A stretch of 64,000 nucleotides of DNA, taken from assembly GCF_002514735.1 (NCBI RefSeq), contig NZ_KZ300477.1:435879-499878 (forward strand). Direction: 5' to 3'. This stretch comes from Sediminicola luteus (lineage in GTDB: Bacteria; Bacteroidota; Bacteroidia; Flavobacteriales; Flavobacteriaceae). Position 1 is the stretch's first letter; each line of letters starts with the position of its first letter. The position numbers were made by a program, and so were the translations under genes. The notes under the pieces were generated by a model that had not been told where the DNA came from, made no database searches, and saw nothing but the letters and a program-made list of their open reading frames with translations. Of this stretch, positions 46,795-54,995 are shown piece after piece.

Positions 46795-47409
46795 TTAATT
46801 AATTGCGTTGTAAAACGCCCCGAACATACAGGCCCAGGAACTCGCCCCGGGATCGGCATGCCCTATACTTCGTTCGCCCAGGTTACGGGCCCTACCAAAG
46901 GCAGCTTGCATTTCAACCGTGGCGGCGGCCCCATTGGCAGCGGCTTCAGCACCCGCCTTGAACAGGGCTTTTATATCTCCCTCGGCAGCCTCCATGGCCG
47001 TTACGGCGGGCACTAGGGCATCCATTAGGGTTTTATCGCCCGGTTTCGCCTGGGTATTTTGCTGCATACTGGCCAAGCCGGCCCGGAACATGGCTTTTAC
47101 CTGGGGTACATTCAATTGGACCCCTTTGGCGGCGGTTCCCATGCCCAGAAAGAACCCACCGATCAACGTACTGGTTGACCCACAAGAGCGTGTCATGGCG
47201 TTCATGGCCATTTGGGTGAGCATTTGGTTAAATTCGGTACCCTCACGGGCCGAATCGTTTACAGCGGCCAAGGCCTCGGTAATGGCCGTACCATGATCCC
47301 CATCTCCAGCTATGGCATCCAAAGCGGAAAAATGGGTTTCTTGGGCCTGTACCTCGGTATAGGCCCGATTGATCATTTGCTTAAAAACTTCTAAGGTCAA
47401 TACATCCAT
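46795..47409 (-). CDS. dhaL: Dihydroxyacetone kinase, ADP/ATP-binding subunit DhaL
   Basis: A 204-residue nucleotide-binding subunit. The Mg-chelating aspartates are in 'LDAIAGDGDHGTAI' (about 30). 'MTRSCGSTSTLIGGFF' and 'SIGHADPGASS' form the nucleotide pocket. It begins 3 bp after dhaK. DhaL normally passes phosphate from the PTS protein DhaM, but no dhaM is here, so ATP-dependent catalysis by a DhaK-DhaL pair is inferred. Confidence 0.92.
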   Translation of the reverse strand: MDVLTLEVFKQMINRAYTEVQAQETHFSALDAIAGDGDHGTAITEALAAVNDSAREGTEFNQMLTQMAMNAMTRSCGSTSTLIGGFFLGMGTAAKGVQLNVPQVKAMFRAGLASMQQNTQAKPGDKTLMDALVPAVTAMEAAEGDIKALFKAGAEAAANGAAATVEMQAAFGRARNLGERSIGHADPGASSWACMFGAFYNAIN

Positions 47410-47412
47410 AGC

Positions 47413-48426
47413 CTAGGGGTTTACAGTCCAATAGGGTGCATCGGAGCCATGGTTTTTTAAATAATCGACATGGTCATCGTCCAATTTGCCCAAGATCATT
47501 TGGAATCCGGATTGTTCTTGTACGGTCAACAGTTCGGTAATCTTCCCGTCGACCAGTTCGGCCCCGGATTCTTGCAGTACTTGTCCGGCCTTGCGGAAGA
47601 TTATACTCATCTCCATATGGGTAGTGGCCCCCACCCCATTGATATAGAGCAACACCTTATCGCCTTTTTGGATCTGCAATTTCTGCATAAGGGGTCCTAT
47701 CATTTTGGAGGCCGTCTCATCGGCGGATAGCAAGGGGGAACGTCCGCCGCCGCCCTCACCATGTTGTCCCATACCGATTTCCATCTCACCCAAGGGCAAC
47801 TCGGCAATGGTAACACCCGATTGCGGATGGGTACAGGCTTTCATGGCCACGGCCAAGGTGGCCATTTGACTGTTAAAGCGTTCACCTATTTCGTAAACCT
47901 CCTCCAAAGACTTACCGGCATCGGCCGCGGCACCAACGATTTTATACAAGGGTACACAGCCCGCCAAACCCCTTCGGTCTTGATCAGGGGTATCCAATCC
48001 GGCCGAAATATCTTCGTGGGTCAACATTATCTTGACCTTAATGTTCATGGCATCGGCCATTTGTTTGGCCATATTGGCACTCATTACGTCACCCGCATGG
48101 TTAAGCACAACCAATAAGATTCCGGCAGGCCTGTTGAATTTTTTCAAGGCTTCCAGCAATCGCGGGGCCCCTGGGGCCGCAAAAATATCGCCCACTACCG
48201 AACAATCGAGCATACCCTTACCCACAAATCCCGACAAGGCCGGTTCGTGTCCGGCACCGCCTAAGGTGACCACGGCCACCTGATCTTCGGGTTTAGGTTG
48301 GGCCCTTACAATGGTGTGGGTGCCGAACAGCTGTACCTTATCGGCATAGGCCATTACATAGCCCTCTAATAATTCTTCGGTGATATGTTTGGGATCATTG
48401 ATCCATTTATAAATCTGGTTTTCCAT
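47413..48426 (-). CDS. dhaK: Dihydroxyacetone kinase, substrate-binding subunit DhaK
   Basis: A 337-residue subunit that binds short ketoses covalently through a histidine hemiaminal. The substrate pocket blocks 'TLGGAGHEPALSGFVGKGML' (about 55-75) and 'LNHAGDVMSANMAKQMAD' are present. 'MEIGMGQHGEGGG' (about 215) carries the candidate substrate-binding His. Dihydroxyacetone, erythrulose or apulose are possible substrates; related kinases act on each of these. Confidence 0.92.
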   Translation of the reverse strand: MENQIYKWINDPKHITEELLEGYVMAYADKVQLFGTHTIVRAQPKPEDQVAVVTLGGAGHEPALSGFVGKGMLDCSVVGDIFAAPGAPRLLEALKKFNRPAGILLVVLNHAGDVMSANMAKQMADAMNIKVKIMLTHEDISAGLDTPDQDRRGLAGCVPLYKIVGAAADAGKSLEEVYEIGERFNSQMATLAVAMKACTHPQSGVTIAELPLGEMEIGMGQHGEGGGGRSPLLSADETASKMIGPLMQKLQIQKGDKVLLYINGVGATTHMEMSIIFRKAGQVLQESGAELVDGKITELLTVQEQSGFQMILGKLDDDHVDYLKNHGSDAPYWTVNP

Positions 48427-48429
48427 GGT

Positions 48430-48750
48430 TTATTGGTTTTGGAATTGCATAAGTTCGATAGGTGCACCTTCTTCTATGATGAAGGCTACGGTAAGACCGG
48501 GCGCCGGGTCAAAAGGTTCCATTAAGATCTCGTTACCTTCCAAAGCGGCTTCAAGATCGGGCACTTCATAGGCAATATGGGCCGTGGTCTTTAACAGTTC
48601 TGGTAAGGGCGAATCGGCCTCAAAGCGAAGCCACTCGATCTTATTCGGGCTTTCATTGAAGTCGGTGACGTAGAGTCCGGACGCTTCCATATGTATTTCT
48701 TGCTCTTGTTGAATGGTGGTGGGGATACCCACATGGTTAAATGTTCTCAT
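48430..48750 (-). CDS. VOC (glyoxalase-like) family protein
   Basis: A 106-residue single vicinal-oxygen-chelate domain. It starts 'TFNHVGIPT' with the first metal His, contains 'EWLRFEADSPLPELL' and 'AHIAYEVPDLEAAL' and ends with 'PIELMQF' (last metal Glu). Possible ring-opening, epimerase or lyase partner in the pathway; reaction unknown. It lies 3 bp upstream of dhaK. Confidence 0.8.
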   Translation of the reverse strand: MRTFNHVGIPTTIQQEQEIHMEASGLYVTDFNESPNKIEWLRFEADSPLPELLKTTAHIAYEVPDLEAALEGNEILMEPFDPAPGLTVAFIIEEGAPIELMQFQNQ

Positions 48751-48760
48751 GGCGCAACTT

Positions 48761-49432
48761 TTAATTGTTTCCTAAAATATCTGCAAAGACGACCTTGGGG
48801 TGGGTAAATCGGAGTCCGTTACCGTCGTGGTAATTGGCATATTCGGTTACGATACAGCCTTGGGGCCCGGCCATCATAAAATGGGGCGATTCTTCTTCGG
48901 CCAAACTCGAAATATGTCCTCTTTCGGTAATTACGAACTTATCGGATTTTATATGTCCCTTTTGGCTTTCGGGCAAGTCGGGCATGCCTTGGGTTTCCCC
49001 GGCCACCCCAAAATTATAGGTCATACCGTGGCGTACATGCCAACTCTCCATTTTGGCGGGAAACTCCGTTTTCATGTGGCTATGCTCTACGATCATTTGC
49101 CCGGGTAGCAAGAAAATTTCGTGGCCCAGGTATTGGCCATCGACACTGTTTACCCAGAAAACCCCGGCCATACCGGCATTGACAAAATCGCCCAGACCGA
49201 AATCGGTAATGAACATATGGTCGAGCAACCAGTCATCGACTGGATAATCGTAGAAGGCCATCAGTTCTTTATAAGCGTTCAAGGTTTTTTCGGGACTCAG
49301 TTTCCCGTTTTCATAAAAATCGGCATTGGTGTATTTTTTCATGGTTTTTTCTTTTGTGGTGTCTTGGGCCTCAACGGTCAGCGGACCGAAGATCAAGGCC
49401 AGCACCAGTAAGGGATACAGGATTTTTTTCAT
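48761..49432 (-). CDS. Secreted cupin protein resembling D-lyxose isomerase
   Basis: A 223-residue protein. The ATG at 49432 gives a signal peptide ending 'LTVEAQ', but its first 62 bp overlap the upstream chorismatase-like gene. A cytosolic start at MKKYTNADF (49342) would avoid overlap. The cupin core has 'GQMIVEHSHMKTEFPAKMES' with the metal ligands His-x-His and Glu, and 'EESPHFMMAGP' late, as in D-lyxose-type ketol-isomerases. It could make a ketose for DhaKL; the apparent export needs explanation. Confidence 0.7.
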   Translation of the reverse strand: MKKILYPLLVLALIFGPLTVEAQDTTKEKTMKKYTNADFYENGKLSPEKTLNAYKELMAFYDYPVDDWLLDHMFITDFGLGDFVNAGMAGVFWVNSVDGQYLGHEIFLLPGQMIVEHSHMKTEFPAKMESWHVRHGMTYNFGVAGETQGMPDLPESQKGHIKSDKFVITERGHISSLAEEESPHFMMAGPQGCIVTEYANYHDGNGLRFTHPKVVFADILGNN

Positions 49433-50555
49433 GTTTCAAGTTTTTTATGAATGAATAGGTAGCTTCGATTTCTATTAACAGGGAAGGGCGGCATACATCG
49501 GCATGGAGTGGAATAATCCGGTCTCCAAAAAAGGCATGGCATAATGGTTTTACCACAGACCAATCCGATGGGTTTTTTAGGTACACCCGGGCCACTTCAC
49601 CCCTCATTTTTGGAGGATGGCCATCCAAATCAATGGGTAAATCGGCATGTTCCAATACCGCTTTAATATTCTCTAGGGTAATTTGGGTCTGTTCGATCAC
49701 ATCGGCCTGGGCCAAACTGGCCTCACCCCGAATAGCGGCGGTACCGCTGATATACAACATACCGGAAGTGGCATCGCAAATACATTTGGCCCGTTCGAAT
49801 TTTGGGGTTTGCTTTTGGCTATGGCCCACCAAAACCTGCTCACTATAGCCATGTGCCGCCTGCTGTAACGGATTGTCCAAGGCTATTTCTAGGGGCACGC
49901 CTTTAACGGCCAGGGTATCTATGACCAATCCGCCATAGGAAGTACCGATGCCCGTAGCCGCCGGATACCCATAGGGCCATGGGATTTGATCAAAAAATGC
50001 GGCTCGACTATTGTTGAAATTTTGATAGTGTTGCCCATTGGTGGTACAATGGGTGATCCGTTCGATATAGTTCCATTGGCGTTTTATATGTTGCCGACCA
50101 AAACCTAACCGATCTAGAGTCTGCCCCAAATCTTGCATGGCATTTTCCGAGGTTTCCTTGGAATCAAATCCGGCCGTTTCGGATGCATAGGAAGTATACA
50201 AATGGGTTTGACCCTCTTGTTTTATGGTTATTGCGTACAAAGGCGTTTCGGTATGGTAACGCACTTGGCATCCTTGGAGTTTTAGGGTAATCACTTCCAG
50301 CATCAAATCGGCAGCTACAGGCGATTGCCCAATACAATTCAGTACCGGCCGTGCCTTTGGCCATCGTTTTTCACCCTCTTGAAGAACAGCCTGGCGGAAA
50401 CGGAAAAAGTCAAAAGAATCTATGGCCCCAAAAAAGAGGTTGACCTTTACAACCGTTCCCCATGGTTTAATCAAATCCAAGGTTTCGGCCACCCAACTAT
50501 GAAGGTCACTTTTCCTTGGGCTTGCTATATAGGTATGTATCTTTTCCTGTAACAT
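49371..50555 (-). CDS. Chorismatase (FkbO/Hyg5)-like Rid-superfamily protein
   Basis: A 394-residue cytosolic protein. The middle 'PYGYPAATGIGTSYGG' and the C-terminal 'FERAKCICDATSGMLYISGT' followed by 'ADVIEQTQITLENIKAVLEH' match the chorismatase/FkbO family, built on the YjgF/RidA fold. True chorismatases hydrolyse chorismate to dihydroxybenzoates; here a related hydration or deamination is equally possible. The start is 1 bp after the propeller gene stop. The family-like end is about 'LLIEIEATYS'; a further tail of about 20 residues runs into the cupin gene. Confidence 0.75.
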   Translation of the reverse strand: MLQEKIHTYIASPRKSDLHSWVAETLDLIKPWGTVVKVNLFFGAIDSFDFFRFRQAVLQEGEKRWPKARPVLNCIGQSPVAADLMLEVITLKLQGCQVRYHTETPLYAITIKQEGQTHLYTSYASETAGFDSKETSENAMQDLGQTLDRLGFGRQHIKRQWNYIERITHCTTNGQHYQNFNNSRAAFFDQIPWPYGYPAATGIGTSYGGLVIDTLAVKGVPLEIALDNPLQQAAHGYSEQVLVGHSQKQTPKFERAKCICDATSGMLYISGTAAIRGEASLAQADVIEQTQITLENIKAVLEHADLPIDLDGHPPKMRGEVARVYLKNPSDWSVVKPLCHAFFGDRIIPLHADVCRPSLLIEIEATYSFIKNLKHEKNPVSLTGAGLDLRSADR

Positions 50556-50556
50556 C

Positions 50557-52305
50557 TTAGAGACTTTTTATGTAGGTTACCAAGGCTTTCAAATCTTTTT
50601 TCTTAATGGGTTTGTTCCCTAGGCCATGACCATGGACTTGAAACAAATCGGTTAAGGTGGCCGCCCGGCCATCGTGCAAATACGGTGCGGTACGCCATAC
50701 CTCCCTAAGGGTAGGTGTATCCCATCCGGCCTCGAATTCTATCTCCCCTATCTGATGTCTATTACCATCGGTAAAATAGGGGCCGTAATGGCATTGGGTA
50801 CAGCCCTTGGACTCGAATATCTTTTTACCCTGTTCAATGGTTTTTGCCATGCTTTCATCTTCAGCCACTGGGCTGGGAAGAGGTTGTAGCGACTTCAAGT
50901 AAGCGTCTACAGCTTGGGCATCGGCTTCCGGGATCTCGGCAAACTGGATATGGGTGAATCCGGCCCTTACGGCGGTCTCGGCATCGGGACGTATGCCCGT
51001 GATCATGGCCGGTGCCGTGGCATGACTGAACAAAAGGCTCTTACAGTTCTTCGGGTTTCCGATACCATCGTTCAACAGATCCCAATTCAGACCATCGACC
51101 CGACCTTGACCCGGGTGGCAGCCATTACAAGATTGCCAGGTTTGGAAACAATTCGTGGCATCGTTAAAAATGCGTTCCCCTTTACGGGCCAGATCTTCTG
51201 AAAAATCAGGATTTAAGGCTATCGTAGACAACAGCCCATTACCTATATCATAACTATGAAGTTGATCCGAAAAATAGGAGACCACATATACCTTTCCGTC
51301 TTGGGTGGCCATACTTCTAGGGCCATTGCCAGGAATGGGAATTACCTTTCGGATGCCCTTTAAAAAATTTAGGTCGTAGGATAACGCTTCAGCAGCGCCA
51401 TATCCCTTGAGGCGCGAAACTAACTGGGTATATTCGATACTACTCAACTCATGGGTACCCGAATGGGAAAGGAACAAACGGTCGGTAGTCACCAATACAT
51501 CCCAAATTCCGGCCATGCCCCTTTCGGGTAAATCCGTTAAAAAACTGCCCAACAATTTTTGGTTTTCGGTATCGATTACCGACACAGCGCTGGTATTCAT
51601 CCAGCCCTGTTGCAATTGGGTGGTGGGTACCTGAAAACGCCCCAAATTATGGGTGGCAAAAACGTACTTACCGTCGGGGGAAAGCTCCAATCCACGAATC
51701 GCATTGCTCCCATTGGTCAGGGCGATATGCGACTTTACAGTAAAAGTCTCCAGATCGATAACACTGATTTTACTGCTCATTTCCTCCCCATCGGCTGGGC
51801 CATCGGGTAAAAAATTACTGACGTAGAGGGTTTTTCCGTCTAAGGAAACTACCAAGTCCCGAGGTTCGCGAAGTACCTTTAAGCTACGTATCTGTTTAGT
51901 GCTTAAATCAATGGCACTAATTGCATCTACCCATTGGTTACAGACGTAAAGTGTTTTTCCATCGGGGGCCAATTTGGGCGATCGGGCCCCCATGGGCAGT
52001 GGAATTTTACTTTCCAAGCTACGTTGTTCCAAATCGAAAATATGTAGGGATCCTTGGGTATGGCTCGTGGTTACATATAGCTTTTGACCCCTTAGGGTGA
52101 TTCCGGTTGGGGGGTCTTCCAACGAAAACTGATGCAACAAGGCGCCCTCAGGAGTACGGATATCTACTGTTTTGGTTTGGGCATGGGCCAAAACCATTTC
52201 CCCTTGGTCACTAAGGCCAATAGCGGTGGTATTCAGAAAATGCGGTTCCTGGGCCATAAGCAAGAGGCCAAGAAAAAAAGCCAGTAGGGTTCCGTACGTT
52301 TTCAT
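50557..52305 (-). CDS. Beta-propeller / di-heme cytochrome c peroxidase-like fusion
   Basis: A 582-residue exported protein, first gene of the operon. It has a signal peptide (about 1-18), a YVTN-type beta-propeller (about 20-350, repeats such as 'LAPDGKTLYVCNQWVDAISA') and a C-terminal MauG/cytochrome peroxidase-like part with two heme c sites, CNGCH (about 393) and CTQCH (about 502). The ending 'LREVWRTAPYLHDGRAATL' is typical of this cytochrome family. It probably acts as a periplasmic electron acceptor or peroxidase. Confidence 0.88.
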   Translation of the reverse strand: MKTYGTLLAFFLGLLLMAQEPHFLNTTAIGLSDQGEMVLAHAQTKTVDIRTPEGALLHQFSLEDPPTGITLRGQKLYVTTSHTQGSLHIFDLEQRSLESKIPLPMGARSPKLAPDGKTLYVCNQWVDAISAIDLSTKQIRSLKVLREPRDLVVSLDGKTLYVSNFLPDGPADGEEMSSKISVIDLETFTVKSHIALTNGSNAIRGLELSPDGKYVFATHNLGRFQVPTTQLQQGWMNTSAVSVIDTENQKLLGSFLTDLPERGMAGIWDVLVTTDRLFLSHSGTHELSSIEYTQLVSRLKGYGAAEALSYDLNFLKGIRKVIPIPGNGPRSMATQDGKVYVVSYFSDQLHSYDIGNGLLSTIALNPDFSEDLARKGERIFNDATNCFQTWQSCNGCHPGQGRVDGLNWDLLNDGIGNPKNCKSLLFSHATAPAMITGIRPDAETAVRAGFTHIQFAEIPEADAQAVDAYLKSLQPLPSPVAEDESMAKTIEQGKKIFESKGCTQCHYGPYFTDGNRHQIGEIEFEAGWDTPTLREVWRTAPYLHDGRAATLTDLFQVHGHGLGNKPIKKKDLKALVTYIKSL

Positions 52306-52454
52306 CGCCGTAGATTTTTGGGTTATCCAGCGTCCGATGACCGTAGGCCCGGCCAGTAAAGAAGGTATCCATTGGTGTACGTTCCTAAGACCAAAGCCTA
52401 GGACTTCGGTTCAAATCGGTTTTACACGCCCACCAAAACGTATAAAATATAGAC

Positions 52455-52462
52455 TAAAGGTA
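52455..52462 (-). promoter_or_regulatory. Possible -7 box of the eight-gene operon
   Basis: The complement reads TACCTTTA, one mismatch from TAnnTTTG, 150 bp upstream of the first gene. No clear TTG at -33, so this is tentative. It lies in the 289-bp divergent region shared with the FAD oxidoreductase gene. Confidence 0.3.
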
Positions 52463-52594
52463 CATGCCGGTTACATCCGAAAACATAACATTTATCAGCT
52501 TTCGTAAAATTTTCGTGGATTGTTTTTGGTATATGAAAACAAGGCTTGATTTGAGATAAGGTTTATCTTTAATGCGTAAAACACACCCCTAGCT

Positions 52595-53713
52595 ATGGAA
52601 TGGAGTTTTTGGGAAAGGGAAACCTGGTTGGCCCGTTTGGATTATGTGATCATTGGCAGTGGCATCGTGGGTTTGAATGCGGCCTTGGCGCTGCGAAAAT
52701 CGGAACCTGAAGCCCGAATTTTAATCTTGGAAAAAGGCCAATTGCCCCAAGGTGCCAGTACCAAAAATGCCGGATTCGCCTGTTTTGGCAGTGTCTCGGA
52801 GCTCTTATCGGATCTAAACTCACATACCGAAAGTGAAGTGGCCGAATTGGTTGAGCAGCGTTATAAGGGGATATTAGCTTTACGAAAGCTACTGGGCGAT
52901 GAAAATCTCAATTTTCAAAACCATGGGGGCCATGAGGTGTTTCTTAGCCACCAGCAAGATAGTTATCGGAACTGTTTGGAACGATTGCCCTACCTCAACA
53001 ACCTACTGCGGCCTATTTTTAAGAGCGATCCCTTTAAAGTAAACCCCAACCGTTTCGGATTTGAAGGGATTTGCAATCAATATTTTACCCAGACCTTCGA
53101 GGGGCAGATCCACACCGGAAATATGATGGCTGCCTTGTTAAAACGCGCCCATGCCGCCGATATCAAAATCTTGAACCAAGTAAGGGTCAACGGTTATGAA
53201 GAAGATGCGGATGGGGTACGGGTTTTTGCCGATGGATTCGAATGCCGCTGCAGTAAATTGCTATGGGCTACCAATGGCTTTAGCAAGGCTTTGATCGGGG
53301 AGCCAGTTGCTCCTGCCCGCGCCCAAGTGTTGGTCACCCATCCGATTCCAGACCTTAAAATTAAAGGAACCTTTCATTTGGAATCGGGCTACTACTATTT
53401 CCGTAATATTGGCAATCGTATTTTATTAGGTGGTGGCCGCAATCTCGATTTTAAAGCAGAAGAAACCACCGAATTCGGACTCACCCCATTGGTACAAGAT
53501 CGCTTGCAAACCTTGCTGCGCGAAGTAATTTTACCACACACCTCTTTTAGTATAGACCAACGCTGGAGTGGCATTATGGGGGTAGGCCCACAAAAAGCCC
53601 CTTTGATCAAAAAACTATCGGAACATGTGAGCTGTGGTATACGATTGGGTGGCATGGGCGTCGCCATTGGAAGTTATACCGGACAGATGCTGGCCAAAAT
53701 CGCCAAAAAATAA
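52595..53713 (+). CDS. FAD-dependent oxidoreductase (DAO family)
   Basis: A 372-residue flavoenzyme of the D-amino-acid/glycine oxidase type. It has the Rossmann signature 'YVIIGSGIVGLNAALAL' (about 17-33), 'KGQLPQGASTKNAGFACFG' and a C-terminal FAD-contact 'WSGIMGVG'. No signal peptide is visible. The divergent position next to the cytochrome/DHA-kinase operon suggests, but does not show, a shared role. Confidence 0.85.
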   Translation: MEWSFWERETWLARLDYVIIGSGIVGLNAALALRKSEPEARILILEKGQLPQGASTKNAGFACFGSVSELLSDLNSHTESEVAELVEQRYKGILALRKLLGDENLNFQNHGGHEVFLSHQQDSYRNCLERLPYLNNLLRPIFKSDPFKVNPNRFGFEGICNQYFTQTFEGQIHTGNMMAALLKRAHAADIKILNQVRVNGYEEDADGVRVFADGFECRCSKLLWATNGFSKALIGEPVAPARAQVLVTHPIPDLKIKGTFHLESGYYYFRNIGNRILLGGGRNLDFKAEETTEFGLTPLVQDRLQTLLREVILPHTSFSIDQRWSGIMGVGPQKAPLIKKLSEHVSCGIRLGGMGVAIGSYTGQMLAKIAKK

Positions 53714-53723
53714 TATACCAAAC

Positions 53724-54956
53724 ATGAAATACACCCCTATTGCACTAATTTTCCTTGTGCTGTTAAACTCAGCCTGTGCCCCCAAAAGAAACCAGGTAAC
53801 GCTCAAAAGGGCCCCTTATCTACAATCGGTCATAGCCGATAGCGCTACCGTACTTTGGCGTACCGATAGGCCAATGCCAACGGGCTTAGAAATCCGGAAA
53901 AAAGGGGAAACGGACTGGTTTTATGTACATGGTTCGAACAAAAAAACCAACACAGGCCTCATTGAACACGAGGCGGTAATCCATAATCTGGCCTCAGGAG
54001 GTGTTTATGAATATCGATTAATGCAAGGCGATCGACCTGCTTGGGATAAAAAAACCTATAGTTTTCCGGCAGCCAAATACCAAGGCGAAGACCGCTTTAC
54101 CTTCTTTGCGGCAGGAGACATTGGCGAACCCGTGGCCAATGGGGGCACCCCCGATCAGATGGGGAAAACCTTGGCCCAAAGAATTTCGGATTTTGATTTT
54201 GGCCTTTTATTGGGCGATATCATTTATCCCGATGGTAAAAGCGAAGTATATGACAGCCAATTGTTCGATTATTTTACGGGTGTTTTTCCCTATGTTCCCA
54301 TTTTTCCGGTTTTAGGCAACCACGATTGGCACGAGCCCGAAAAAAACTATATGCAAGAATGGAAATTGCCCCATAACGAACATTACTACAGTTTCGATTA
54401 TGGCAATACCCATTTTGTGGCCCTAGATACCGAAATGGGTGGTATGTACGATATCGAAAACCAATTGGCTTGGTTAAAAGAAGACCTAGAGAAGCATAAA
54501 AATGCCCCTTGGTTGATCGTGTACCTGCACCATAACGGTCATTCGTGTACCTATAAAAAAGACTATGAGGGGGTGGTAAAACTATATCCCATTTTTGCCG
54601 AATATGGGGTAGACCTGGTCTTGAACGGGCATGCCCATACCTACGAACGTTTAAACCCCATGGATGGCAAGGGGCAATTGATAGCGGGTTATAACGGCCC
54701 CACCGACAGCTACCAAAACCCCAAAGGTTTTGTAGCCATTACGGCCGGCAGTGGTGGTAAATTACGCGGTGTTGGCAGCGACCCCAAACCCTATAGTCCC
54801 GACCCGGAAAACTGTCGCTACCCCGGCCTCACCGCCAAGGCCATACACGATTGGGTATACCTACAAATATCGATCAACGGCAACACCCTAGAAGGCAAGG
54901 CCTTTACTACCCATGGGAATACGGAAGTGGATTGGTTTACGGTAGTAAAAGATTAA
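53724..54956 (+). CDS. Purple-acid-phosphatase-like metallophosphoesterase lipoprotein
   Basis: A 410-residue protein starting at ATG 53724, with lipobox 'VLLNSAC', then a fibronectin-like N-terminal domain (about 30-125). The metallophosphoesterase that follows shows 'GDIG', 'GDIIYPDG', 'VLGNHDWHEPE', 'YLHHNGHS' and 'NGHAHTYERLNP', the full metal-ligand set. It is expected to act outside the inner membrane on phosphate esters. It starts 10 bp after the FAD enzyme gene, so the two are probably one operon. Confidence 0.9.
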   Translation: MKYTPIALIFLVLLNSACAPKRNQVTLKRAPYLQSVIADSATVLWRTDRPMPTGLEIRKKGETDWFYVHGSNKKTNTGLIEHEAVIHNLASGGVYEYRLMQGDRPAWDKKTYSFPAAKYQGEDRFTFFAAGDIGEPVANGGTPDQMGKTLAQRISDFDFGLLLGDIIYPDGKSEVYDSQLFDYFTGVFPYVPIFPVLGNHDWHEPEKNYMQEWKLPHNEHYYSFDYGNTHFVALDTEMGGMYDIENQLAWLKEDLEKHKNAPWLIVYLHHNGHSCTYKKDYEGVVKLYPIFAEYGVDLVLNGHAHTYERLNPMDGKGQLIAGYNGPTDSYQNPKGFVAITAGSGGKLRGVGSDPKPYSPDPENCRYPGLTAKAIHDWVYLQISINGNTLEGKAFTTHGNTEVDWFTVVKD

Positions 54957-54995
54957 CAGATATGAATTACTTCTTTACTAATTTTAAAAGGACCT

